From NCBI GenBank assembly GCA_900544475.1, contig UQVU01000033.1, positions 1 to 15,545 on the forward strand: 15,545 nt of DNA. The letters run 5' to 3'. The notes below the pieces were generated by a model. That model saw only the letters and a list, made by a program, of their open reading frames with translations. It had not been told where the DNA came from and made no database searches. This DNA comes from an uncultured Butyricicoccus sp. (lineage in GTDB: Bacteria; Bacillota; Clostridia; Oscillospirales; Butyricicoccaceae). Each line of letters starts with the position of its first letter. Positions within the stretch are counted from its first letter, which is position 1. Both the position numbers and the translations under genes were made by a program. This document shows, one piece after another, positions 1 to 6,872 of the stretch.

Positions 1-37
1 CATACCATGATATCGCCCTTTGTTCAACCGAACCGCC

Positions 38-66
38 TTGACCGACAGGCTTCTGCATGCTACAAT
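38..66 (+). promoter_or_regulatory. Sigma-A-type promoter for metY-like gene
   Basis: The -35 element TTGACC (38-43) and -10 element TACAAT (61-66) are separated by 17 bases. Transcription would begin near position 73, leaving a leader of about 40 bases before the ATG at 113. That is too short for a SAM riboswitch or T-box, so any such control would have to lie elsewhere. The promoter lies downstream of an in-frame ATG at 20, which argues against that start. Confidence 0.7.
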
Positions 67-112
67 AAGTGGAGATTCTTCTACGTTAAATCATAGTAAA
101 GAGGTAGTCTAT

Positions 113-1378
113 ATGAAAATCGAAACAAAATGCCTGCATGAAGGCTACAAGCCGGAAAACGGCGGTCCGGGCGTCATGCCGATCGTGCAGTCGACCACTT
201 ACCGCTTTGACTCGACCGCAAAGATCGCGTCCCTGTTCGATATGCCGACCGAGTGCATCTACTCCCGCTTCGCCAATCCGACCTGCGACGCGGTCGAGAA
301 GAAAATCGCCTCCCTTGAGGGCGGCGTCGGCGCGATGCTGACCACCTCGGGTCAGGCGGCGTCCCTGCTCTCCATCCTCAATCTGTGCTCCGCCGGCGAC
401 AGCTTCATCGCCGTTTCCACCATCTACGGCGGCACCATCAACCTGTTCGGTGTCACCCTCAAGAAGCTCGGCATCGAGTGCATCTGGGCGGACGCAGAGG
501 CGGACGAGGATGAGATCCAGAAGCTCTTCAAGCCGAACACCAAGGCCGTTTTCGGCGAAACCCTCGCAAACCCGGCGCTTACCGTGTTCGATATCGAGAA
601 GTGGGCGAATATCGCGCACAAGAACCGCGTTCCGCTCATCGTTGACAACACCTTCGCAACGCCGGTTCTCTGCCGCCCGATCGAGTGGGGCGCGGACATC
701 GTTATCCACTCCACCACCAAGTACATGGACGGCCACGCCGTGCAGGGCGGCGGCGTTATCGTGGACGGCGGCAAGTTCGACTGGACTGCTTCCGGCAAGT
801 TCCCCGACTTCACCGAGCCGGACGAGAGCTACCACGGCGTCGTCTACACCCGCGATTTCGGCGCGATGGCCTACATCATCAAGGCGCGTATGCAGCTGAT
901 GCGCGACTTCGGCTGCTATCCGTCCGCGCACTCCGCTTTCCTGCTCAACATGGGCCTCGAAACCCTGCCCGTCCGTATGAAGCAGTATTGCGAGAACGCA
1001 CGCAAGGTCGCAGAGTTCCTCCAGTCCTCGGATAAAATCGTGTCCGTGCGCTATCCGGGTCTGCCGGGCAACGAGCACTACGAGCGCGCGCAGAAGTACC
1101 TGCCGCTCGGCACCTCGGGCGTCATGTCCATCGACATCAAGGGCGGCCGCACTCCGGCGATGCAGTTCATGGACAGCCTGCGTCTCGCCTGCAACGAGGT
1201 TCACGTTGCCGACATCCGCACCTGCGTGCTCCATCCGGCGTCCGAGACCCATCGCCAGCTGACCGACGAGCAGCTCGTCGCGGCAGGCATCGAGCCGGGC
1301 ATGGTGCGCGTTTCGGTCGGTCTGGAGAACGTCGAGGACATCATCGCGGACCTCGAGCAGGCGCTCGCACAGATCTGA
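113..1378 (+). CDS. metY: O-acetylhomoserine sulfhydrylase-type PLP enzyme (MetY-like)
   Basis: This is a 421-residue cytosolic enzyme of the Cys/Met metabolism PLP-dependent family, the usual length for MetY. The family makes homocysteine from O-acetylhomoserine and sulfide, or methionine from methanethiol. Visible family signatures are the N-terminal LHEGYKPENGGPG stretch (residues 9-20), YSRFANPT (50-57), the TSGQAA cofactor-phosphate region (78-83), VDNTFATP (177-184), the Schiff-base lysine K203 in HSTTKY, and the C-terminal HPASETHRQL and VRVSVGLEN motifs. The start at 113 is chosen because AAAGAGGT lies at 98-105 and the promoter at 38-66 excludes the upstream ATG at 20. A GNAT gene follows after one base. 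Methionine gamma-lyase and cystathionine enzymes share the fold, but length and N-terminus favour MetY. Assignment to the family is firm; substrate choice is inferred. Confidence 0.9.
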   Translation: MKIETKCLHEGYKPENGGPGVMPIVQSTTYRFDSTAKIASLFDMPTECIYSRFANPTCDAVEKKIASLEGGVGAMLTTSGQAASLLSILNLCSAGDSFIAVSTIYGGTINLFGVTLKKLGIECIWADAEADEDEIQKLFKPNTKAVFGETLANPALTVFDIEKWANIAHKNRVPLIVDNTFATPVLCRPIEWGADIVIHSTTKYMDGHAVQGGGVIVDGGKFDWTASGKFPDFTEPDESYHGVVYTRDFGAMAYIIKARMQLMRDFGCYPSAHSAFLLNMGLETLPVRMKQYCENARKVAEFLQSSDKIVSVRYPGLPGNEHYERAQKYLPLGTSGVMSIDIKGGRTPAMQFMDSLRLACNEVHVADIRTCVLHPASETHRQLTDEQLVAAGIEPGMVRVSVGLENVEDIIADLEQALAQI

Positions 1379-1379
1379 T

Positions 1380-1832
1380 ATGCGTATCCGCCCGATTGAA
1401 GCGGCCGACCGCGATTTCTTCATCGACCGCTGCCATGCGTTCTACAAAACGCCCGCCTGCAACCACGACATTCCGCCGCAGAACGCCGAGCGCACCTTCG
1501 AGCTGCTCATGCACGGCACGCCCTACGCGGACTGCCTGATTGCCGAGGACGACAACGGCACGCCCTGCGGCTACTGCCTGCTTGCGCTCACCTGGTCGAA
1601 CGAGGCCGGCGGCCTGTGCGTCTGGCTGGAGGAGATCATGGTGGACGGCGAAAAGCGCGGCAAGGGCGTCGGCAGCCGCATGATTGCGGCCATGCACGAA
1701 AAGTACAACGCCGCCGCGAGATACCGCCTTGAAGTGACCGACGACAACCCCCGCGCCGCTGCGCTCTATCGTCTGCTCGGCTTCGAGGAGCTGCCGTACC
1801 GACAGATGATTATTGATACGCCGCCGCTCTGA
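1380..1832 (+). CDS. GNAT-family N-acetyltransferase
   Basis: This 150-residue protein has the size and motif order of a single-domain GNAT acetyltransferase, which moves an acetyl group from acetyl-CoA to an amine. The acetyl-CoA pyrophosphate loop is RGKGVG (residues 93-98), preceded by the beta-4 strand LEEIMVDGEKRG, and followed by a typical motif B ending (NPRAAALYRLLGFEEL, about 123-138). The substrate cannot be told from sequence. The ATG lies one base after the metY stop (TGATATG) and I see no good Shine-Dalgarno sequence before it, so translation probably depends on ribosomes finishing metY. The two genes should share a transcript, but a role in sulfur metabolism is not shown by this. 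Confidence 0.85.
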   Translation: MRIRPIEAADRDFFIDRCHAFYKTPACNHDIPPQNAERTFELLMHGTPYADCLIAEDDNGTPCGYCLLALTWSNEAGGLCVWLEEIMVDGEKRGKGVGSRMIAAMHEKYNAAARYRLEVTDDNPRAAALYRLLGFEELPYRQMIIDTPPL

Positions 1833-1868
1833 TTTCCTCTGCGAGGGAGGGCTGGCTTTTCGCCCTCG

Positions 1869-1890
1869 GAGGGCGGGCATTGCCGCCCTC
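1869..1890 (+). terminator. Possible hairpin terminator after the GNAT gene
   Basis: GAGGGCGG (1869-1876) can pair with CCGCCCTC (1883-1890) across a 6-base loop. The stem is strong but no T-run follows it, and neighbouring GAGGG/CCCTC stretches allow alternative pairings. It may cause pausing or protect the 3' end; as a rho-independent terminator it is weak. The rest of 1833-1966 shows nothing else I recognise. Confidence 0.3.
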
Positions 1891-1966
1891 CTGCTTCACC
1901 GCCGGGTCGAGAAGCACGCCCTCCGCGCATCTGTGTAAAATTAACAAACTCTCCACATTTATCCTC

Positions 1967-1995
1967 TTGCTTTTTCAGCGTTCCGCGCATATAAT
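1967..1995 (+). promoter_or_regulatory. Sigma-A-type promoter for HD-domain gene
   Basis: TTGCTT (1967-1972) and a perfect TATAAT (1990-1995) are 17 bases apart. The predicted transcript starts around 2002 and reaches the GGAGGTG ribosome binding site at 2027-2033. Confidence 0.7.
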
Positions 1996-2039
1996 AGAGG
2001 CAGAAAAGGAACCCGACAATGTAAATGGAGGTGTTTCCG

Positions 2040-2558
2040 ATGGTCCCTGACGAAATTGAACGATATGCGGGCAGTATCCTGCACGACCCGCGTTTTCAGA
2101 AGATGCGCTCCTTTGAGCACCACGGCCCCTCGAACACGGTCTACGACCACTCGATTGCGGTCACGTGCGTAGCTTACCGCATTGCGTGCGCACTCCATCT
2201 TTCCGAGGAGGAGACCGCGTCGGTCGTGCGGGCAGCGCTCTTGCACGACTTCTTCGGCTACGACTGGCACAGCGAGCATTTCCGCCGCTTTGTGCACCGT
2301 TACTCGGGCGTCCGCCGTCTGACGCATATGCACGGCTTCATCCACGGTCACATCGCCGCCGGCCGCGCAAAACGCGCTTTCGGTCTGTCCGACCGCGAAT
2401 GCGAAGCCATCGCGCGGCATATGTTCCCCCTCGCGCCTATCCCCCGTTCGCGTATCGCGTGGATCGTGACCCTCGCGGACAAGGCGGTCGCGTCCAAGGA
2501 AGTGACCATCGCCGCCGGCGACTACATCGCCCTCGCGTGCAGGAAAGTCTTTGCATGA
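2040..2558 (+). CDS. HD-domain phosphohydrolase-like protein
   Basis: This 172-residue protein carries the metal-binding pattern of the HD superfamily: H37 (YDHS), the H69-D70 pair (ALLHDFFGYDW), H127 (ARHMF) and D147 (LADKAVA). HD proteins are mostly metal-dependent phosphohydrolases acting on nucleotides or signalling molecules; the substrate here is unknown. No membrane segment or extra domain is seen. I place the start at 2040 rather than the in-frame ATG at 2025, because GGAGGTG at 2027-2033 is well placed for 2040 and overlaps the other candidate. It forms a one-gene unit with its own promoter and a hairpin immediately after the stop. Family assignment is good; function within the family is open. 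Confidence 0.85.
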   Translation: MVPDEIERYAGSILHDPRFQKMRSFEHHGPSNTVYDHSIAVTCVAYRIACALHLSEEETASVVRAALLHDFFGYDWHSEHFRRFVHRYSGVRRLTHMHGFIHGHIAAGRAKRAFGLSDRECEAIARHMFPLAPIPRSRIAWIVTLADKAVASKEVTIAAGDYIALACRKVFA

Positions 2559-2559
2559 A

Positions 2560-2599
2560 AAAATCCCACTCATCGGCGTAACAACCGGAGTGGGATTTT
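2560..2599. terminator. Bidirectional rho-independent terminator
   Basis: AAAATCCCACTC (2560-2571) pairs perfectly with GAGTGGGATTTT (2588-2599), with an extra CGG/CCG pairing inside the loop. It starts two bases after the HD gene stop, has a T-run on the plus side, and a matching run of T on the minus strand at the other end. The minus-strand operon ends at 2606, so the hairpin can stop transcription from both sides. Confidence 0.9.
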
Positions 2600-2605
2600 C
2601 TTTGC

Positions 2606-2932
2606 TTATTTCTTGCTCTGCGCCTGCTTTTCCTGCACTTTTCTGCGGTTCGTAAAGTAAATGACGAACATCGCCGCCGACGGCACGAGGCAGACGATAA
2701 TAAACCCCGTCACGTACAGGACGCCCTGAATGAGCGTCGGCTGCGCGGTGAGGATATTCAGCGCCATCTGGCGCACCATGTTGAGCGCACCGAGCGTCAC
2801 CGAGCACGGGAGCACGAGTCCCGGCCAAGCGCTTTGCCTGCGCGAGAGAAAGACCTCGAGCGCGAGGAAGCCTGCAAGCGGCAGCGCGACCATAAGGATA
2901 AAAATGATAAGATTTGCGGAATTTGCGTCCAT
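2606..2932 (-). CDS. Small membrane protein of unknown function
   Basis: I do not recognise this 108-residue protein. It shows about three hydrophobic segments, near residues 7-29, 36-55 (weaker) and 67-93, with short polar links containing arginines (RRQ at 31-33, R54) and a lysine/arginine-rich tail from residue 96. The positive-inside rule puts that tail in the cytoplasm. No catalytic motif is visible. AGGAG sits upstream of the ATG, overlapping the stop of the preceding esterase gene 9 bases away, so the two are probably translated from one transcript. As last gene of the LacI/esterase operon it could be a membrane partner of that system, but nothing in the protein proves it. Confidence 0.7.
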   Translation of the reverse strand: MDANSANLIIFILMVALPLAGFLALEVFLSRRQSAWPGLVLPCSVTLGALNMVRQMALNILTAQPTLIQGVLYVTGFIIVCLVPSAAMFVIYFTNRRKVQEKQAQSKK

Positions 2933-2941
2933 AGTTTACTC

Positions 2942-3727
2942 CTAACTGTCTGTTTCTGTGATTTCTCCGAGCCACTCGGCGCAGAGCGCCTGCCACCGGG
3001 CGATATGCCGGTCGGGCAAGCGTCCGTGGGCGATGTCCGCCGTTTCGAGGTCCGCGAGCGCCAGTCCGTGCACGCCGCGCGGAAACAGGTGCAGCTCGTG
3101 CGGAATGCCCTCCCGGCGGAGCGCCGCCTCCAGCAGCAGCGTATTCTCGACCGGAACGGTCGCGTCCGTGAGCGTATGCCAGAGAAAGACGGGCGGCATC
3201 GTGCGCGAAACCAGTTTTTCGAGCGAAAACGCCTGCTGCGCCGCCGTATCCGTCCCGGCGAGGCGCTCAAAGCTGCCCCGGTGGGCTGCCTCCCCGGCCG
3301 TCACGACCGGATAGCACAGCACCGCCGCGTTCGGACGGTGAAGCGCGAGGTCGGTCCCCTCGGGATAGCGCTCGGTGCGGTGCCAGACCGCCGCGTGCAG
3401 CCCGGCGAGATGTCCCCCGGCGGAGAAGCCGCCCACGGCGATTTTCTGCGGCGAAACGCCAAGCTCGTCCGCGTGCGTCCGTACCCACGCTACCGCCTCG
3501 GAGAGCGTATGGAGCGGCCTGTCCCCGAGGGGCGCAGGCTCGCAGTCGTAGCGCAGCACGAAGCTCTCCACGCCGCTTCTCGCGAACGCACGGCCGACCG
3601 GTGCGCCCTCCCGAATGGAGCAGTGCTCGTAGCCGCCGCCGGGGCACAGAACGAGCGCGGTCTTATCCCGCCCTCTCTGCGCGGGAAAACGGGTCAGAAC
3701 GCCGCCCGTGAGCTGAATTTCCTGCAT
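2942..3727 (-). CDS. Alpha/beta hydrolase, carbohydrate esterase-like
   Basis: This is a 261-residue alpha/beta hydrolase resembling the acetyl esterase/xylan esterase-like branch. The oxyanion-hole motif is CPGGGY (residues 28-33), the nucleophile elbow is GFSAGG with S102, and D188 (TLTDATVP) and H220 (RGVHG) sit where the acid and base of the triad are expected. There is no signal peptide, so it should act in the cytoplasm, for example removing acyl groups from imported sugars or oligosaccharides. A GAGGGGAG ribosome binding site precedes the ATG. The gene starts 11 bases after the LacI-family regulator stop, which suggests sugar-responsive control. The exact substrate cannot be read from the sequence. 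A peptidase-like or other acyl hydrolase role is possible. Confidence 0.85.
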   Translation of the reverse strand: MQEIQLTGGVLTRFPAQRGRDKTALVLCPGGGYEHCSIREGAPVGRAFARSGVESFVLRYDCEPAPLGDRPLHTLSEAVAWVRTHADELGVSPQKIAVGGFSAGGHLAGLHAAVWHRTERYPEGTDLALHRPNAAVLCYPVVTAGEAAHRGSFERLAGTDTAAQQAFSLEKLVSRTMPPVFLWHTLTDATVPVENTLLLEAALRREGIPHELHLFPRGVHGLALADLETADIAHGRLPDRHIARWQALCAEWLGEITETDS

Positions 3728-3738
3728 TTCCGCTCCCC

Positions 3739-4761
3739 TCAGACGTTATAGCGGTTGCGGATGTCGATATGCGCGAGAATGCGGTCGCTTTCCGGCTTGT
3801 CGCCGCAGAGCAGGTAGTCGAGCAGCAGCTCGGTCGGGCGGTTGCCCTGCATATGCGCGTCCTGGTCGATGAGGAAGTCGATGACGCCGCGGCGGACGTT
3901 TTCGATGTTTGCGGGGATAAGGTCGTGGCAGATGAGGCGCACGCGCCCTGCCGCGTTCATTTCAGTCAGCGCCTCGCACGCGCCGATCTGGCCGTTTACC
4001 GAGATGTACACGCCGCCGAGGTCGGGATGCTCACGCAGCGCCCTGCATACGATGTCGTGCGCGAGCTTCTGGTCATCGCCGCAGTTTTCGGTCGGGAGCA
4101 GCTCCAGGTCGGGGAAGCGGGACGCCGCCTCGTCGCGGAAGCCGTCCACGCGCTGACGGTGGGCGAGGTTGTTCTCCTGACCGCCGACCACGAGCACCTT
4201 GCCGTGTCCGGCGAGCAGCAAATCCATCAGACCCGCGCTGGCGCGGCCGAAGGCGTAGTTGTCCGGGCCGACGTAGCACAGTCTGCCCGACTCGGGCAGG
4301 TCGGTGTTGAAGGTCACGACCGGGATTTTGGGCGAAAGCTCTCTGACCCGTGCGCGGACACGCTCATCCGCCGCCGGAGAGAGCGCAAGTCCGTTGATGC
4401 CGAGGGCGATAAGCTCGTCGATGGCGGCGAGCTGACGGTCCGCATCAACGCCCTGAATGGGGCGAACATAAATCTCCGCGCCGGGGGTGGTCAGCTGCGC
4501 CTGCGTGCGCATGACCTCCTCGAACACCATGTGCATGAACATGGTCTCGACCGACTGAACAATGATGCCGATTTTGATGGGGTTCTTCGCAAGAGCGAGC
4601 AGCCGTCCCTCGCGGTTCGGGCGGTAGCCAAGCTCCGCCGCGATACGGCGCACGCGCTCGGCGACCTCGGGGTCCACGCGGCCGCGATTGTTGAGGGCGC
4701 GGTCAACCGTGCCGCGCGATACGCCTGCAAGCGAGGCGATTTCTACTAATGTAACTGCCAT
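3739..4761 (-). CDS. LacI-family transcriptional regulator
   Basis: This 340-residue regulator has an N-terminal LacI helix-turn-helix (TLVEIASLAGVSRGTVDRAL, residues 4-23), a hinge around residues 46-58 after GYRPN, and a periplasmic-binding-protein-like effector domain from about residue 63 to the end. Such proteins bind palindromic operators as dimers and respond to a sugar or related ligand; the ligand is unknown. The reading frame extends upstream to a GTG at 4788, but AGGAGAGG before the ATG at 4761 supports the shorter form, which also begins exactly as the family usually does. It heads an operon with the esterase and a small membrane protein, so autoregulation and control of the esterase are likely. 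A candidate operator lies inside its promoter. Confidence 0.9.
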   Translation of the reverse strand: MAVTLVEIASLAGVSRGTVDRALNNRGRVDPEVAERVRRIAAELGYRPNREGRLLALAKNPIKIGIIVQSVETMFMHMVFEEVMRTQAQLTTPGAEIYVRPIQGVDADRQLAAIDELIALGINGLALSPAADERVRARVRELSPKIPVVTFNTDLPESGRLCYVGPDNYAFGRASAGLMDLLLAGHGKVLVVGGQENNLAHRQRVDGFRDEAASRFPDLELLPTENCGDDQKLAHDIVCRALREHPDLGGVYISVNGQIGACEALTEMNAAGRVRLICHDLIPANIENVRRGVIDFLIDQDAHMQGNRPTELLLDYLLCGDKPESDRILAHIDIRNRYNV

Positions 4762-4858
4762 TTTTATCTTTTCCTCTCCTGAGCGCACGCGATGAGAGCG
4801 CCGCTCCGTTCCTTCAGGCAGATTTCTCTGTCCGCCGATTTCTTTTTACTCTACTATC

Positions 4859-4887
4859 ATTTTACCGAAACTGCGCGGGAATTTCAA
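4859..4887 (-). promoter_or_regulatory. Promoter of the LacI/esterase operon
   Basis: On the minus strand, TTGAAA (4887-4882) and TAAAAT (4864-4859) are spaced by 17 bases. Transcription would start near 4852, giving a leader of about 90 bases to the regulator start. Between the promoter and the ATG I see no other signal. Confidence 0.65.
4867..4885. promoter_or_regulatory. Possible operator for the LacI-family regulator
   Basis: The 19-base stretch GAAACTGCGCGGGAATTTC is an imperfect inverted repeat, with GAAA/TTTC arms and six of nine pairs matching around a GC-rich centre. Its length and centre resemble LacI-family sites, and it sits between and over the -35 and -10 elements, where a repressor would block RNA polymerase. 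No second copy was noticed, so this is tentative. Confidence 0.35.
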
Positions 4888-4916
4888 CCGCTTTTTACAC
4901 ATTCCGCCGAAAAGAA

Positions 4917-4954
4917 AAAGCGTGCGCCGCCCTACAGTGAGCGGTACACGCTTT
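4917..4954 (-). terminator. Terminator of the kinase-LRR-MoxR-DUF58-TG unit
   Basis: Read on the minus strand, AAAGCGTG (4954-4947) pairs with CACGCTTT (4924-4917), with a CCGC/GCGG pairing inside, followed by a T-rich run. It begins five bases after the transglutaminase stop codon and separates this unit from the LacI operon promoter. Confidence 0.85.
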
Positions 4955-4958
4955 CTGT

Positions 4959-6845
4959 TTACTTTTTCCTGTGGCAGCGTCTGAGATGGTTGAGGAACAG
5001 GCAGTGGACGCGCATTCTCGTAGTGAGGTCCGGCACGGGCGCGAAGCGCACCCGTTCGAGCAGGCTGCGTATCGTGCGCTCCTCGTAGCTTTTCAGCTCG
5101 ATGCCGCCGTAAATCGCCTTTTCAAGCAGCTGGCAGACGCGCCGGTACTCGCCGGGGTTGACCGAGTCGATCATCGAGGCGAGCTTGGCGTCGGTTTCGT
5201 CCGTGTGCCAGCCGAGCGAGGCGTCGATGCCCCGCGCCGCGAGCAGCTTTTCGCCCCACCACGCCGTCCAGCGGGCGCGATCTTCGGGGGATGCCTTTTT
5301 GAGCGTCCTGAACACATGAACGCGGCAGAGCAGCAGCACGCCCTCGAATACGAGGATGCAGAGCGTCAGCAGAACGAGCAGCACCGCCAGAATGCCGAGC
5401 AGGACACCTGCGGTGTGGGCCGCGTTGTGCATAAGGTCGCGCAGCTTTTCGCCGCCGTTCTCGCCCGTGCCGCTGACCTCGCCCGCGGAGTCGTTCGTGT
5501 CCTCCATCGCGGCTGTGCGGTGCACCGAGTCGGGCAGCGATACGAGCTGCTGAAGCGCGAGCGCGTCGTAATAAAAGCCGGGCGTGACGTCCACCGGGAG
5601 CCAGCCCACGCCGTCAAAGTACGCCTCGCACCATGCATGGGCGTTCTCGCCGGTGAGGGAAATCGTCTTTCCCCCGGCGCTTCGCACGTCCGCCGCCGTC
5701 AGCAGGTATCCCTCGCAGTACCGCGCCGGAATGCCGTGGGCGCGGAGCGCTTCGACCGCCGCCGAGGCGTACTGCACCGCGTTGCCCTCGCGTCCCTCGG
5801 TCAGGAACCACGCGAGAGGGTCCTCCCCCTCCGGGGCGGCCGCCGGGGTCTCCGCGTAGGTCATCTGATCGCGCAGCACCTCGCGCACGCGGCTGACCGC
5901 GCTGTAAATGCCATCGTTCTCGCCCGAATACCCGTCCCAGAACAGGCGGTCGAGCGTCGGCAGGAGCGCGTCGCTCACCTCGGTATAGTTGTCGTAGACG
6001 AAGCTGCGGTAGACGGCCTCGTTTTCGAGGTAGGTCTGCTGCGCGGGCGTTTCGGGGTCGTTCACCCACTCCTCCGCCACGGTCAGCTCCGCCGGGCGCG
6101 AGCCGGAAAGCTCGGAGACCCCGTAGCGCCGTGCGCCGAACAGGCCCCTCGCCTTGTTCGTGCTGTCGCGGCTGTTTTCCTTCGCCTTTGCGCCGCGAAG
6201 CTCGCTCGTCGAGCCAGGCAGATACAGCTCGTCGCGGGCAGCCCAGACCGCCTCAACGGTCACGTCGTTGCTCTCCGCGCCGCTGTCCGCGCACAGGCTG
6301 AGGTACTGCGCCGGCTGACGCGCCGGGTCGAAGCCGTTGTTCCTGAGCCAGCGCATCATGCCGGAGTAATCGCCCGTGTACGCCATGCCGTGCAGCGGCA
6401 CCCACGCGCCGTCCTCGTAGACGCCCGCCGTGTAGCCGCGCAGGTAGAGCGTTTTCTCCTGCCCGCTCGTCACGTACAGCATGACATGACTGTCGCTGTG
6501 CAGCATCGCCGCTTTCGCAAGCTCGCCGTCCGGCTGCGTTTCCTCGCCGTAGCGCAGCTTGTGCACCTGCTGCTTTGCGTCCTCGCGCAGGCCTTGCACG
6601 AACGGCATATCCATATCCGGCAGAAACGCCGCCAGCACGAGCAGCGACAGCAGAATGCCGAGCGTGCGCCACGCCGCCGGGGTCAGGTGCAGGCTGATGT
6701 CCGAAACGCAGACCGCAAGCGTGCCCGCGAGCAGCAGCGCCGCACCGACCGTCAGGCACAGCGAGGCGAACATCGGCAGCGCCACCGCGCGATATGGACT
6801 TTCGACCCCGTCGGGGTACAGGGTCTTGACGGCATATTTACTCAT
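4959..6845 (-). CDS. Membrane transglutaminase-like protein, catalytic Cys replaced
   Basis: This 628-residue protein has a hydrophobic N-terminus (about residues 18-47 and 60-76), a long extracellular part with a transglutaminase core (about 315-425), one transmembrane segment (about 478-508) and a cytoplasmic tail of 120 residues that resembles the C-terminal domain of TgpA-type proteins. The core retains H403 (NAHAW) and D419 (VDVTP), but where the family has Gly-x-Cys the sequence reads G354-N355-A356, followed by the expected VQYASAA and GIPARYCEGY. The nucleophile is thus Ala, and I confirmed the codon GCG in the DNA. A nearby cysteine, C377, is not in the catalytic position. The N-terminus has fewer membrane helices than classic TgpA. 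GGAG precedes the ATG by nine bases. As last gene after moxR and DUF58 it completes a known trio, possibly as a binding or structural protein rather than an enzyme. Confidence 0.85.
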   Translation of the reverse strand: MSKYAVKTLYPDGVESPYRAVALPMFASLCLTVGAALLLAGTLAVCVSDISLHLTPAAWRTLGILLSLLVLAAFLPDMDMPFVQGLREDAKQQVHKLRYGEETQPDGELAKAAMLHSDSHVMLYVTSGQEKTLYLRGYTAGVYEDGAWVPLHGMAYTGDYSGMMRWLRNNGFDPARQPAQYLSLCADSGAESNDVTVEAVWAARDELYLPGSTSELRGAKAKENSRDSTNKARGLFGARRYGVSELSGSRPAELTVAEEWVNDPETPAQQTYLENEAVYRSFVYDNYTEVSDALLPTLDRLFWDGYSGENDGIYSAVSRVREVLRDQMTYAETPAAAPEGEDPLAWFLTEGREGNAVQYASAAVEALRAHGIPARYCEGYLLTAADVRSAGGKTISLTGENAHAWCEAYFDGVGWLPVDVTPGFYYDALALQQLVSLPDSVHRTAAMEDTNDSAGEVSGTGENGGEKLRDLMHNAAHTAGVLLGILAVLLVLLTLCILVFEGVLLLCRVHVFRTLKKASPEDRARWTAWWGEKLLAARGIDASLGWHTDETDAKLASMIDSVNPGEYRRVCQLLEKAIYGGIELKSYEERTIRSLLERVRFAPVPDLTTRMRVHCLFLNHLRRCHRKK

Positions 6846-6872
6846 AAATGGACTCCGTTCGGTGAATAAGGT

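Noticed and set aside
73-112. SAM riboswitch or T-box in the metY leader
   Set aside because: The leader is only about 40 bases after the predicted transcription start and shows no such structure.
86-1423. A 445-codon minus-strand open frame opposite metY
   Set aside because: The plus-strand protein is a clear MetY with its promoter and ribosome binding site; the opposite frame has no known motif.
4971-6869. A 632-codon plus-strand open frame opposite the transglutaminase-like gene
   Set aside because: It mirrors the real gene, is full of Arg/Ala/Val/His as expected for a complement frame, and has no ribosome binding site or motif.
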